From: Galerina marginata
Lineage: Eukaryota > Basidiomycota > Agaricomycetes > Agaricales > Galerinaceae
Direction: 5' to 3'
Assembly: GCA_023014335.1 (NCBI GenBank)
Contig: JAECYW010000016.1
Span: forward strand, 620,001-684,000
Length of the DNA stretch: 64,000 bases
The position numbers were made by a program, and so were the translations under genes. Positions 45,981 to 58,230 of the stretch are shown here, piece by piece. Each line of letters starts with the position of its first letter. The first letter of the stretch is position 1. The notes under the pieces are model-generated. The model ran no database searches. It saw nothing but the letters and a program-made list of their open reading frames with translations, and was not told where the DNA came from.

Positions 45981-47348
45981 TCAAGCAGGCATCCCAACAC
46001 CATGATGCGAGCTCTGCGCGTTCCCGCTGCCAGGATCAGTCAAACTAACCCCTCCGAGCTGGTTGACAAGCTGCGGGAAATACGAGTCTCCCGCCCCCCC
46101 AGCAGCAGCACCAACCACGTCACGGTGCCCGAGCGCCGCACCCGGCCCAGGCGTTGTTTTCTTGGGCAGCACCCACGACGGCGTCGAGGAGGACTGCGTC
46201 GGGCTCTGGCCGCTGTACGACCCGCTCGTACCCGGACGGACACCGCCGTATGAACCGCCACTGCCGGCAGAGGTTGGGCTGCCTCCAGGGTGTTTTGTCG
46301 CAGTGTCGATGCCGGAGGGGTATTGGTTCGCGTATTGGGCTTGTCCGGGGCCGGAGTCTTGGAGCTGATAAGAAAGCGGACGCTGCTGCGGTTGCTGCTG
46401 GACAGGAGACGCGGCTCGTACCGTCGTGGTGATTGCGTAGGCAAGCTCACTCTCCGGTTGTGCCTGGGGTTGAGCTTGAGCTTGAGCCTGGGCCTGGTAG
46501 GATTGCTGGCGCTGCACAGACTGCTGTTGTTGCTGAGCAGCATATCCGTCCTGATGCTGCGCCTGCGGGCTGCTCGGTGCCTGAGCCTGAGGCTCCGTAA
46601 CCCCAGGGATCGACAAGAAATAAACCGACCCAGCTAGATCCTTCCCGCCCTGCGCGTAGTACTGTGCCCACGCATGCACGTTCGGATCCGCGTAGGTGTA
46701 CGAGGGGTCGTATGGGAAAGGAGGTGTCCCAGAGATGGGCTGCTGGGGCTGGGGCTGGGGTTGGGGTTCGACCTGCGCCTGTGGTTGGGGCTGAGCCTGA
46801 GCCTGAGCCTGAGCTTGAGCTTGGGGTTGCGCCTGATTCTGAGGTTGCGAATAAACGGGAGTAGCAGCTGCACTGCCCGCAGGGGAAACCGCTTGCTGAA
46901 TCTGAGGGTCGGGCTGAACCTGAACGGGTTGCTGCTGCTGGGGTTGAGTTTGAACCTGAGGCTGCTGGTGGACGGGTTGCTGCTGCTGTATGACCTGAGG
47001 CTGCTGCTGCTGCTGCTGCTGAACCGGTTGGGCCTGAAGTGGCTGCTGCTGGGCTGGCTGAGGCTGGAGCGGTTGCTGCTGAATAGGCTGTTGCTGAACC
47101 GGCTGTTGCTGAAGAGGCTGCTGCTGAATCGTTTGTTGTTGTTGCTGAACTGGTTGAGCTTGGAGAGGTTGCTGCTGAATCGCTTGTTGTGGCTGTGGCG
47201 TCTGCTGCTGCTGCTGGACAGGATAAGGCGTCGGGCCTTGCTGGGAGTACGGCGCATTCGGCTGATACCCGCCTTGCGGAATTCCATACGCTCCATTAAC
47301 AGGAACTTGCTGCTGCTGCTGCTGCTGCGCCTGTTGTTGTTGTTGCTG

Positions 47349-47379
<31 letters not shown>

Positions 47380-49783
47380 TGCTGCTGCTGAGCAGCATAC
47401 GCCGCCGCCGCCGCCTGCACCTGATCTCCATACCCAGCCGGACCAGCACCCGGCCCAGGCTGAGGACCAGCATACTGCTGGATCTCCGGTGCTGGCTGAG
47501 GCTGCGGGATGCCCACCGGCCCCATATTGTACGCGCTCGCAGGGCCAGGATACCCCCCGTACCCAGGCTCGTAACCAGCTGCTGCTGCTGCAGCGGCAGC
47601 AGTGTTCCACCCATAAGGCTGCGGTTGGCGGCCTGCCCCGCGCGAGTCTGGACGGCCTTGGTGGGGCGGGTACTGGGATGGGCGGAACGTAGGTTGGTCG
47701 TAGACTTGAATGGGTCCAGTTAGTTTTCGGAGTGAGCATAGATGGTACAAAGGACGGCTTTACCTCCAGTGTGCCGAGCGAGACTCTCCTCCATCATCCG
47801 ATCAAATATTGTACGAGCGCGGACGAACGTCTCGTTCATCGATACGAGGTCGGCTGGGGATAAGATTGAGATTGATAAGATATCGACAACCAACCAATCA
47901 GGACAACAACAACAACAACAACGGCGATCTTACCTCGTTTCTGGCTATACTTGTCGATCAGTTTCACGATCTTCGGGCGGAGGGCCATACTTGATCGATA
48001 GAGTTCCTGTAAGGGACGTGCATCAACGACGATCAGTTACTTTACTCAACCCCGGTCTCAAGAGAAATAAGAAACGAACCTGAATCTCCTCGTTATCTGC
48101 TAAATTATCTTTAGCAGGATCCAGTGCCCTCAGCATGTTAAGCAGCTTCTCGACGTTAACAGCCTGCGCGAAAACAGCGGCCTCTTTCTCAGCCTCGTTC
48201 GCCAGCTCAGCAGCTGTGGGCTCTGGCATTGCTTCCTATACAACAACGTAAGAACGATAATTCATAATCCACGGATGAGATAAGACATACCACATAATTA
48301 ACAGGAAAGATCCCCGTACGCCCTTTCAGCTGACCACGCCACCAGTCTTTATAACCACGATCAACGACTTTAATAACATCCCCCTTCTCAAACGCCAGCT
48401 CTCCAGGTTCAGTCGGCTCAAAAGTGTGCAAAGCCCGGACACGGGTAACGATATTGCCTCCACCCGCCATCGAAGATACCGAAGCCCCCGTGGGTGCAGG
48501 TGCGATACTAGGAGCAGCCGAGACAGCAGATACCGGTATCGGTGTGGCGGCAGGAGCAGGAGCATCCGATAGCGAGGACGATCGGGAAGGGATAGCATGC
48601 TGCGGATGTTGTGTCTGAGTCTGCGGCTGTGAGATCTTCGACTGCTGCTGCTGCTGCAGCGCCTGCTGTGCCTGCTGGTACTGCTGCTGCTGCTGCCGTT
48701 GTTGCGCAGCCATGCTCGCGGGGGACGGGGTGCGCGCTGGAACGTACCCGCCTCCGCCGTATTTGGGTGCTGCGAACGGGTGGGCGGTCGACGAGCTCGA
48801 TGATGACCCGGATGGTTTCTCTCCTGCTCCTCCTCCTGAGCGGCCTGCTCCTGCACTGCTGCTCGAGCCCGAGGCACCCGCCGCGGACGACGAGCCCGAG
48901 CCTGATGTGAGACTGTACTTGGCCCACTGCGAAGGTCCGCCGCGGTCTTGCATCGACATTTCCAGCACCCGCTGCAGCTCCTCTTCCTCCCTTCGACGCG
49001 CCTCGTCATCCACATTCGGTGGCGCTGGTTCTGATGGTCCTTCGAATTTGTAGTCTGCGAAAGTGACACCGTTAAATAACATAACAAGAACTAAAGAACT
49101 AAGAAAAGACTCACTTTTAGCTTTGAGATTATTGTAGCACTCTTCCATAATACCCAACGTCTCGTCCTTCTCAAACTCAGACGTCCAGAGCGCAATGAGC
49201 CCTAACGCTCTCCGACGCACTTTCTCATGGGTGTTCTACGATATAAATCAGATGAGCCAACGAGCCTAAAAACCAACGAGACCAGAACTAGAACAAGGAT
49301 GACGCACTCGATCAGTGATGAGTTTCTCGAGGCCCTGGGTGAACGCCCTCGATGCCAGCTCGCGATGGATCTCGATGCCCAGGTTCTTGCTCAGCGACTC
49401 TGTAAGCGAGAGCGCATACAGCTGCACGTTGGGATTCCGGTGTGCGAGACGCTTCAGAATGGCGGCGATGGCGGAGTGGGCTCTGGAATTGCTGCGTCAG
49501 TATGGTTCTGAACCTCAACAACACAGACAGCAGCCTCTGCTGCCCGACAGCAATTTTCTGCTGCTGCTCCTCGACACCAGAACTCTACGCACCCAGACTG
49601 TCCTTCTTCCTGCACCTTGTCGCACAAGTTCAATATCAGCTCCCAGTTTTCGCTGGTGAGGTTCTCATCAGTCGTCTTGTCTATAAGAACCGATATCAAT
49701 ATGATGATTCCACATAATTAAAGGTGCAAAATGAACTCACTAACGATATCCTCATACTCCGTAGACGTGCCGCCGCCAAACAT
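45981..49783 (-). CDS. HSE1: HSE1, ESCRT-0 subunit (STAM orthologue) with long Gln-rich tail
   Basis: HSE1 binds ubiquitinated cargo on endosomes with VPS27 and starts multivesicular-body sorting. Domains run in the family order. A VHS domain ([20 protein letters not shown], then [20 protein letters not shown] and [20 protein letters not shown]) comes first. A ubiquitin-interacting motif ([17 protein letters not shown]) and an SH3 domain ([20 protein letters not shown] to [12 protein letters not shown]) follow. Then comes a GAT-like helical part ([38 protein letters not shown]). The last large exon (45981 to about 47710) adds over 500 residues rich in Gln, Pro and Ala, including a near-pure Gln run at about 47310-47395, far longer than the yeast tail. 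At least six short introns are present. The first exon is tiny and begins [14 protein letters not shown] at 49783. It is divergent from MMS2. Confidence 0.92.
47310..47395. repeat. CAG/CAA trinucleotide tract in HSE1
   Basis: On the minus strand this is an almost uninterrupted run of CAG and CAA codons, broken by one or two Ala codons. It encodes the longest polyglutamine tract in HSE1. Trinucleotide tracts of this kind are usually length-variable. Confidence 0.8.
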
Positions 49784-49946
49784 GGTAGATCAAGAAGACG
49801 ATGTGGGAGAAGGAGGTAGAAATATGTGGCTGCGGAAGGTGGTGGTACACAGTCAATGGCTATGCAAAGGCCCCTGTGGCTGTGTGACTGACCGTTACAC
49901 TTCTTTTGACTCCTCCTTTCATCTCCTTGTCCCTTTAACCTTACCA
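49784..49946. promoter_or_regulatory. Compact bidirectional promoter, HSE1 / MMS2
   Basis: Only 163 bp separate the divergent start codons. CT-rich stretches precede the MMS2 ATG; no TATA box is visible on either strand. Confidence 0.5.
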
Positions 49947-50571
49947 TGGCCAAAGGTACGCCCTCACCGCATTCCACGGGGCACAGGGTTGCTTACACCC
50001 ACCCACCCTCAACCAGTACCTAGAAACTTCCGTCTCCTCGAAGAGCTCGAGAAAGGCGAGAAAGGCATCGGCGATGGCTCATGCTCCTACGGATTAGAGG
50101 ATGGCGACGATATCCTGATGAGCAACTGGAACGGCACCATCATCGGGCCAGGGCACGTAAGGATTGTCCTCTAGCACCCCGGCTGTGCGGTGGCACTGAC
50201 ATCACCCCCATCTACTACCTTTTGATTACTTAGACAGTGCACGAGAACCGCATTTACAGCCTCAAGATTACGTGCGGGAACTCGTACCCTGACGCCCGCC
50301 CGGAAGTGGAGTTTATCTCTCGCGTGAACCTCCCTTTTGTCAACCAGGTTAATGGGAAAGTGGATCCGGCCAAGCTTCCTGTTCTGGCCAACTGGTCCAG
50401 AAACCTGAGCATCGAGAATGTGCTGGTGGAAATTCGCAAGTGCGTAATGCTTTTTGTTCAGCTTCTTATCTTATCTGAAAGCGTCTTTTGTTTTTGTTCT
50501 AACGCTTCAGGGAGATGGCCTCGTTCAACAACCGCAAGTTACCCCAACCCCCAGAGGGCTCGACTTTCTAG
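49947..50571 (+). CDS. MMS2: MMS2/UEV1-type ubiquitin-conjugating enzyme variant, 138 aa
   Basis: Four exons (49947-49956, 50017-50156, 50234-50439, 50511-50571) join in phase to 138 codons, matching the 137 of yeast Mms2. The first exon is only 10 bases (Met-Ala-Lys plus one base). The UBC-like fold is recognisable from [54 protein letters not shown] and [20 protein letters not shown]. No Cys is present at the active-site position, which defines UEV proteins. With Ubc13 such proteins build Lys63-linked ubiquitin chains in DNA-damage tolerance. The C-terminus is PQPPEGSTF. Confidence 0.95.
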
Positions 50572-50916
50572 CTAGACAGATGGATTAAACGAACGAGTGA
50601 CTCTGGGTTATGTTCGCGTGTTGTATTCTCCACACCTCCGAGGTTCAAGAACAAATGTGTTTTTCATAGTATCTGCAATGCATAAATCAACTCCCATTAA
50701 TTTGAATCCAGTCCGAGTTTAACTGAGGTTTTCCTCGCTGGCTACTTCTCAAGAGGCCCATAAGAGGGGTATTTACGTGCCCGCAATGCGCATGCTATCG
50801 ATACCTTCCCATGAGCGCAATCGGTTAAACGTTCCAGGATCGGATGAATGGACTTGCAGCAGCATTGCTGTACTCAGTACTTCCGAGTCCTTTTCAACTA
50901 ACCTAACAAGAAAGTC
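50572..50916. other. Short convergent intergenic region
   Basis: This is 3' flank of MMS2 and of the HNH-domain gene; no features were seen. Confidence 0.4.
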
Positions 50917-52407
50917 TCAACTCAAATTACTGAACATATACAAGGGGAAACACGACAAACCTGGACAGTCGAGCCCAAGCTCCTCGAGCAAATCTTCATC
51001 ATCAGAATCAAGGTCAAAATCTAGAGTACACACAAACATGATCAGATCACAAGCAGCAAGCAACGAGCATGAGCAACAAACAGCCTTACCACGACCTGAA
51101 ATCAGGTACTGTCCATATTCTCTGCGTTCTTCCAACGTTGCACCGACGCCAGGGCGAAAGGTATCCTCGTCCGCCTCCTCGTCCTCGCCGTGTGTTCGAA
51201 TTCGAATCCCTAGCTCCATATCAATATCTCGCTGATCTCGCAGTGTACATGGTGTAACTCGCATCCCAACTGCGCGCCGGTATTCCAAAGTCACCTCAGG
51301 CTCCCAATAAATCAAGTCCACAAGCTTACAGTCTGCTCAATAAGCTCCCGAACATCCGACGACAGGGCTTCAAGCTCAAGTTCCACCTCAGCCATCCTCT
51401 TATACCGCCTAAACTTGATTTCCGCGTTCAAAACGACGAGAAAGACGTTCAGCGGCACCGACCCAGACCCAGCACGGTCTGCGCATGCGTCGAACGCAAA
51501 CGCAGGAAGACGCGGACAGTCCGACGTGCCAGGCGATTCGCGGAGTGTACGGTCGTGTCCGATAACATAGCGTTTCCCGGAGATTTGCCTTTCATTGCCG
51601 TTCGTTTGAGAGTAGAAGGTGAGATCGCTTCCTTTTGGGAGGAAATGTTCGGGGTGGAGTACCACCATTTCATACTCGGCGTTCGCGACCGGGGGGCTGC
51701 GTAGCTAAGGGCAGAAAGTCAAAAGACGTGTCTCATGCAGAACCAAAGGATGACAGACACCAAATGTCCGAATGTACCCCTCCCCTTGGTTAAATCGGTT
51801 CTGCCACGTACGGTTCTGCTCTTCAACGATCGCTATAAGTAGTTTGAGAGTTGCCAGAGAGGCTGTAACAGCGAAGAAACCGAATTTGTCCAAGCAGACG
51901 TGCAACGTCCGATCAACTGCAGTGAACATGGTATCAGCCCGAGCCAAACGATATCGCATGAAAATCCAAGTTTTACGATTTGTGAGGTTGGACGGATCAT
52001 TCAAGCTGAAATTAATATGAACAACCCCGAGTCTTTTCAGGAATTCCTCCTGTTCAAATGAGATGGAATGAAACCACGCAAAGCAAAGCAGATGAGTGGA
52101 GTGGATAACAACGTACAACCATTCGTTTCCGGGACGGATCTCTCCTCACAGCGTTGACCCAGTGCGCTCTTTGCAGAGTATAAGAAGGCCGCTTGGTTAT
52201 GAAGCACGGTTCGGATCGGCTGATCCTGCGACGCGTCTCGCGGGCAGTGGTACTCGCGTTACTGCCAGTGGAGGCTTGGGAAGGCGCGCCGGCGGAGTGA
52301 TCCCGGACAAGTTCCCCGACGCGGAAATCATCGATAGCTACCACTTTGTTGTAGGCGAAAGTCGTTGATAACCTTTTGTTGGATGCAACTTGAAGGAGAG
52401 TGGACAT
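50917..52407 (-). CDS. HNH-endonuclease-like domain protein
   Basis: The middle of the spliced product matches the fungal HNH_2-type pattern: a Cys strand and catalytic His region (EPCFITKRPSYTLQRAHWVN), then LGVVHINFSLNDPSNLTNLD, which after a GTAAAA..GCAG intron reads LHVCLDKFGFF. The D..N...LD..LH..LD spacing is that of a ββα-metal nuclease. The C-terminal part (YKRMAEVELELEALSSDVRE; GIRIRTHGEDEEADEDTF; SDDEDLLEELGLDCPGL) is acidic and unrecognised. The N-terminus from MSTLLQVASN is short. Many basidiomycete genomes carry such proteins without a known role. Exon joins near 51240-51340 and 51700 are not certain. It is downstream of, and antiparallel to, MMS2. Confidence 0.68.
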
Positions 52408-52670
52408 GACAGGTCGGAATCAGGTGTTTGCTTCAGGTGTAGGAACCAAATATGATGTCAAGTTTAATTGAGTATCAGTTTATGGGTAACAATTTTGGAA
52501 GTGTTCAACGAATGTGGTATGTTACGTAGACTGTTCTCGATGTAACGAGTAATAGATGAATGTCCGAGTCCTTTCCCAAGACTAACCCTCCGACTCTCGA
52601 CCACATTGAGACAAGGGAAAAATTAAACGCCGCCAAGTTCCCTCCAAAGTCAAACCACTCAACACATCGA

Positions 52671-54707
52671 TCAAACAGTGGGATACGAATTCAAGAAACC
52701 AGGAAGAGTAGACCCGCACAACACGTTGTCGAACGGATCCTGACCCGAGCCAGAAGGCGGGAAGTCGCGCGTGTTGACCGTAACAGCCCAGTCAAGCCCG
52801 TTCCACTGCGATTGTGCCCAAGTTCTCGTACCAGGTGTGCTACCTGAGCGAGCCAAGGTCCATTGGCCTGTGCCGGTAGGACGAGGACCTATACCCCAGA
52901 CCGCTTCAAAGGGTAAAGTGCTCAATACACCGGACTAAGGACAAGAAAAATCAGACTTACCATGCGTATGGATGAAATTCGCCAGCGTCGTAGCCGACGC
53001 CGCCAAACTCGCCGGGCCAAAAGCGTCTTCCTTATACATCCCATCTCCCCCAAAGATAGCCGCAATCTGCGTCTGACTCTGCGGCAGCGCCGCATTCAAG
53101 CCCGTATACACCGACTCCTGCGTGACCGGGTCATTCGCATGCGCACTAGGGCTCGTACCCCACTTCCTCACATCGTATCCTCCAGGGGTCAGGACGGCAC
53201 TCGAAAGGTAATCATAATACGCCATCCCCGTGACGTGCTCGACGAGGTAACTGAGGAGGAGGTACCCGTAGTTCGAATACGCGTATCCGCCGCCGGGGTT
53301 ATAGTCCAGGGTGTAGCGCGACATGTAGTCCACGATGTTCTTGACTGAGGCTGGGCTGGCGCCTGTGCCTTGTGCGATGGCGATGTCGCGCATGCGGTAT
53401 GTAGGATCAAAGCCAGAGGCTGTATCATTGAGGCCTCCGTAATGAGTCAGGAGTTGGTCCACGGTGATCTGCTGCAAGCGCGGGTCGGTCGTCTTCGTGT
53501 ACCCGAGGAGAGGATAGACTTTTGTAGCGGCAGTGAGCTTGTTGCTGTTATAAAGCGTCTGAACAGCCGCTTCCACAAACATTTTGCTGTTGCTCGCAAG
53601 GAGGAAGACGTCGTTGGGCGCTGTAGTGTGCCGTGTCGCCTCGCTCCAGGAGTATCCTTTCTGCAGAAGGATATTCCCGTTCTTGCCAACCGTGAACTGG
53701 GCCTGTCGTACACCATTAGTCTTCATCCATGCTTGCATTAACGCATCCGCTTGGGCACCAGCGGCTTGGTTGTTCTGGAACCCAGTAATGCTGCCCGTAG
53801 CTCGGAATGTTCGTGGGGTAGGAATATCTTGCGTAGCCCACAAAGCGGCATAGTTGGCGTTGGCTCCGGTACCTCCTCCTTGGAGGTGGATGATATACCT
53901 GCCAGCGGATAACTGGGTCTGGTACTCAGCCTGAAGATCGCTAGCCGTCATCGCATGCCTCGCGACCCACGATCCCACATCCGTATCGACGAACGCAGAC
54001 GAAATCAAGTGGTCCTCCGATACCGAAAGATACGACGGGCGCCAGAACGGTTTCGTAGTTTCAGCGTTGAACGTCGTCTGGTAGCCGCTGTACGATTGGT
54101 CGTACCAAGCGGTATATTTATCAAACTGGTCATTGAAGTACCAAACCCCACAATACCGTCGATCCGAAGCGGTGCCGTATTCAGTAAACGACTTGAGGAA
54201 ATACCGGTTCGCAAATCCATTATTCAGCTCCGTCGCGTACTGCGCGTTCGTCAGTCCGCATTTCTGATACCAATTAGTAACGCCGTTTTGTTCCATAACA
54301 CCAGCATACACAGCCGAGCTTGCTGGGCCCGTAACCGTGATAACGGTCGACACATACCCGTTCGGGGCATGCGAGTCGAAGAAGGACTGGTACTGCGCCA
54401 CGCTGGCTTCGTGGATCGCGAAATATGCAGGCCCGGAACGTTGGACCCATACAGCGGCATAACGGTGGTTAGGGGGCTGTCCGTAGGCGCTCAGTGAGAT
54501 CATCCGGTATCCGGATGCAGACCATTGGTTGAAGCTGGTCTGGTGCTGCGCGCCGGTTACGCCGTAGTAGAACTGCCATGCGGGAATACTCCGAGAGGAA
54601 AGAGTGGTGTTGGTGGGACCGGTTCGTTTGAGGGAAAGGTCGGTGGGAGAGGCGGTGCTTGTGGCGAGCAAGGAGCCTAGTAGGGCGACTAGGAGGTTGA
54701 CTTTCAT
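52671..54707 (-). CDS. Secreted polyglycine-hydrolase-like serine hydrolase, 659 aa
   Basis: Exons 52961-54707 and 52671-52903 join across a 57-bp intron to 659 codons. MKVNLLVALLGSLLATSTAS is a signal peptide. Residues about 43-292 contain five copies of a repeat of about 50 residues (for example YYGVTGAQHQTSFNQWSASG ending in YAAVW), the bacterial-tandem-repeat-like N-domain known from fungal polyglycine hydrolases. Residues about 310-659 form a beta-lactamase-like domain with S-x-x-K (Ser372-Asn-Ser-Lys375) and Y-x-N (Tyr477-Ser-Asn479). Characterised family members are secreted by plant-pathogenic fungi and cut the glycine-rich linker of plant class IV chitinases. Here the activity is inferred from architecture. 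A 5'-UTR intron (about 54733-54785) and a TATA box (near 54850) precede the ATG. A plain beta-lactamase-family esterase is the alternative. Confidence 0.88.
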
Positions 54708-54845
54708 CGTCGGACGGCCACTTTTCTAAAACCTGGAATTTGTATGTCAGGTATTGAGAGGGGAGTGAAATAGGTAGCCACTCACGATCTGAGAATTAAC
54801 GGTCTCTGGGTAAAGTAGCTCGAGGCTTGGAAGGAAGGGACATTG

Positions 54846-54854
54846 TATTTATAC
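54846..54854 (-). promoter_or_regulatory. TATA box of the polyglycine-hydrolase-like gene
   Basis: The minus strand reads GTATAAATAC about 140 bp upstream of the ATG. Taking out the proposed leader intron of about 53 bp gives a leader of usual length. Confidence 0.55.
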
Positions 54855-57800
54855 ATGACCATTCTCCGACGACAGACCGCAGGGCACCATATACATAACT
54901 TACGAAAGTCGCTTGCGGAGAGTCTCTGGCGCAGTGGCAGGGCATCGTGATGATCAACGAACAACATGAATTTTCGGCAAACGGCGTGCGGGAAACGTGG
55001 CTATTTTTAAGGCACGCGTGACGCCGTGATCAGCGCCCATTCGAATTCAGCGGTGTCGGCCAAGGGTTAAACGTTAAGTATGGTACAAGTACGGCAAGCG
55101 TATAAACCAAAGAAGACGCTGGAACAGCTGAGAAAGAGGCCTAGGAGCTCAGGGAGAGTGTTTAGAAATTATCCTTGGAAGTTATGTCATGCGCCGGGCT
55201 GTCCGCTTGAACTTTGAAGAAGCCATCGGGTGTCTTGGCCTGTCAATTCGTTGACATTCTTCGAGTGAACAAAATAAGAGTGGTTTCTGTCATAGTCTAC
55301 CGCACGAATCGCCTGAACAGCTGACTATGGTCATGCCTGAAGCTTTGTATTACTTTCGAATCGGAGGCGAGATGTACGGCGAAGAACACTTGTCAACTTG
55401 GTTCACGGGGTCGGCCCATGCACTGGCAGCCAAGGCTGCTAAGTGTTGGAATTTTTTTTTGTGAAACCAGTCCATGCAAGTTATATGTAAGTACATATGG
55501 CAGTTCAAAGGGTGGTCAACTCGGTATCCAGGACTTAAGCTGATTTGTGGGTAAATTCTTTAATTTGTTTGAGCGCTTAAAGCGCTAAATTAGCAATATT
55601 CGACTAAGGACTTTATACGCCCTCCGCTCTGCCACCCACTGCGGCGCCAAGATCATTTCATAGATGTGCAAAACCCGACGGCACGCCGTTAGGATTTGCC
55701 AGTCACAATTTTTCCCTGCCGTGCATTTAGCACGCCCAGCAAAACAGTCCAGGTGCTTCAGTACTTCAGTGGCCGTAACTCCTTTACTCTTGATCTCTCA
55801 AATTCCGGAAGAGTATTATGTCGAGAGCTCATTATGACACAATCAGGTGTCTTTCCTCTGATGTTTCCATCAGTGCTGCCAGAAGCATCTCCGAAGCGCT
55901 CGCGCACGGTGCCGGGACAAGGCCGCAGAGACTTTGACACGCAGGAAGCTTTGCCAGATCAAATTCCGTCGGAAAAATCTGCCGCCTGTGTCCGAGTCGA
56001 GCGCAAGTTGAGGAAAAACTGTTCTCAACCTCCAGCGCCTTCTCGGGCTGGAGATGTCTGATGCCTTGAGATCGCTGAATATTTGGATAGCGGATGTTGT
56101 GGAAGAATAAAGAATATTTAAGAAGGCAGAGGACTGAAGAGCATTCAAGTGACCAAGAAAAAGCTCTCAGGCACGAAAGAAAGCTGTGCCATGCACGGGC
56201 GCCTATTTTCACTGTTCCTTCGTTTTACCCTCTTAACGCCATAGGCCGCCAAGCCTAACTTCATATCTCTGGAGGCTGGGTCATAAGACCATTTTTTTCA
56301 TTGCTATTGGTATATTATGCGAAGCAACCTTATTGTACAGACCTTTTATTCGCTACAATGCCGCCGCTTACCTTCCAACCTATTCCAGTATTATCCAAAT
56401 TATGTCCCCTCCTTCATCATAGTTTCCGGCCTTAACCCGCTGGCTAGAGAACCTTCCTCTCTTCTCTCTTCTCGCACTCCCAACCCCAGAATCTTGCAAT
56501 CACTTTCCTGTCAGGATCCGACAAGCAGCGTATTTTATTTCTGACGCCAGAAACTGGCTGTGCGCTGACCCCCAAAATCCGGACAGTGCTTAAATCTACA
56601 GTAAGTATGCTACATATCTCAATTAGTTTTCTTCAAGCGCTCGGACAATAGTACCGGGCTTACCTCGAACATATTGACCTCGGCTGTCTGGTTTAGTCTG
56701 ACAATTTTTTTGGTTTGATTGGATTTTTTATAATTTTTTTGAGATATAAGGGTTGCACGTGCAGGCACTCTGTGCGATTCCCTGTTTGTAGTATTGGGTC
56801 GCAGGTTATTGTACCCAACAGCACCGTTGCATCTTCATGTATCACCAGAAAGACTACGGAAACAGTAATATTTTCTCATTTGAATGGAAGACAGATTCGT
56901 GGCCTGGCAGCGAAGCCATTCTCGGCCAGGATTTCGACTCTAAGTCCCACAGTTTTGAAGGCTAACTGCTTTTCGATGAGTGGGAGCTTGAAGTCTGTGT
57001 TGAAGTGACCTGAAGTAACGACTAGGTAGCAGCAATTTCAGCCTTTTTCTGGATGAAATTTAGGTTGAATCAAGTCGGCCATTTTGGCTATTGAACTTCA
57101 ACCTACGGAGGATGGCTTAGACAGGATGAATCCCATCCTAAAAAATCAGGATGAATTAATTCAACCTATACACAACCTATAGCAGGTTGAAAGTTGGAAT
57201 TCAATCTATAATAGGTTATATTCAAACCTAGGCCGATTTCACAGTGAGTCATACTGAGTGGCTTGGAGGGCGAGTGTGGGGCGCGAGATTAACGTAGTGA
57301 AAACGGCAACAAAAACATTTTGTTTCATAGTGTGCGCCAATTTACATTAGAAAGGCAGTCAGTTTTCCTGATCGCCGTCGAGTACGCCAAGAATAAATAC
57401 TGACCAGTATATTCGTAGTTCAATAGAGCGTCGCACTGCACAAGAAATGATTTCATCCTGAGCTTTATATAATATTCTCTCAGCCTGCTTGACACGTTTG
57501 TTGCTGTGTCCTGTTTCATGAAGACTTCCAGCGTCCGCTGGCCCAGCAGGAGTGGGAATCAGGGCCTTTTATTCTTTGTCAGTCATTCCAAATTAACGGC
57601 GAAAATCACTCAACTCGGCTAGGAAATGTTTTCAGCCGACATAATAATAGACAAGGAGCGTTTCTATTGCCATTGGTAGATAACAACTAGTGCGTGGCGG
57701 CGTTGATAGGTATGCAGTGCGTCGTAGCTCGATGAATTGCCTACGCTATTTATTTTGGGTAAGTTCGAGAATCGACAGTGAGGATCAAGATCCTACTCGT

Positions 57801-58230
57801 GCCAAAGCGCGCCACTGCGTAATATAACCACATATCCGTCGTAAAAACCTTTCAATACATAGCAAGCCATTAGCCTGTCCTGGCTGTGTTATTTACCCAG
57901 TCTTTGACAGAGTCTTTGCGTTGCGCACGAGTCCTTGAACTTTGTGCGGAATCTGTGGGACACGTGATCCGCGGGAATGGAGTTGGAGACACATCGAGGA
58001 AGCCACTGTTGTGAACGACGCTATCTCAGCGTGAACGCAATTGTAAGTACCTGAGTCAAGTTGGAGTTGTCTCGACGTTTTGATCATCTCGTTTTATACC
58101 CATTATCAGCCAATAGCAATAGGAACGCATCCTATCTTTGCAGGAGAAAAACATGTCCAAACCAAGTTGAGTGATTTTCGCCGTTCTTTTAGAACGCTTT
58201 GCCATCAATGAAAATCCCTCATCCCCTCTA
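54855..58230. other. 3.4-kb gene-poor region
   Basis: No gene was recognised. Near 57062-57235 an AT-rich segment repeats AGGTTGAA and its inverse TTCAACCT several times, with further partial copies (AACCTATA, AGGTTATA). It could be a decayed inverted-repeat element but I see no target duplication. Frames such as 55696-56061 (+) have no family resemblance. Confidence 0.4.

Noticed and set aside
46674..47723. Long plus-strand Leu-rich open frame opposite HSE1
   Set aside because: It is the antisense of CAG/CAA codons (CTG/TTG reads as Leu); HSE1 on the minus strand explains the sequence.
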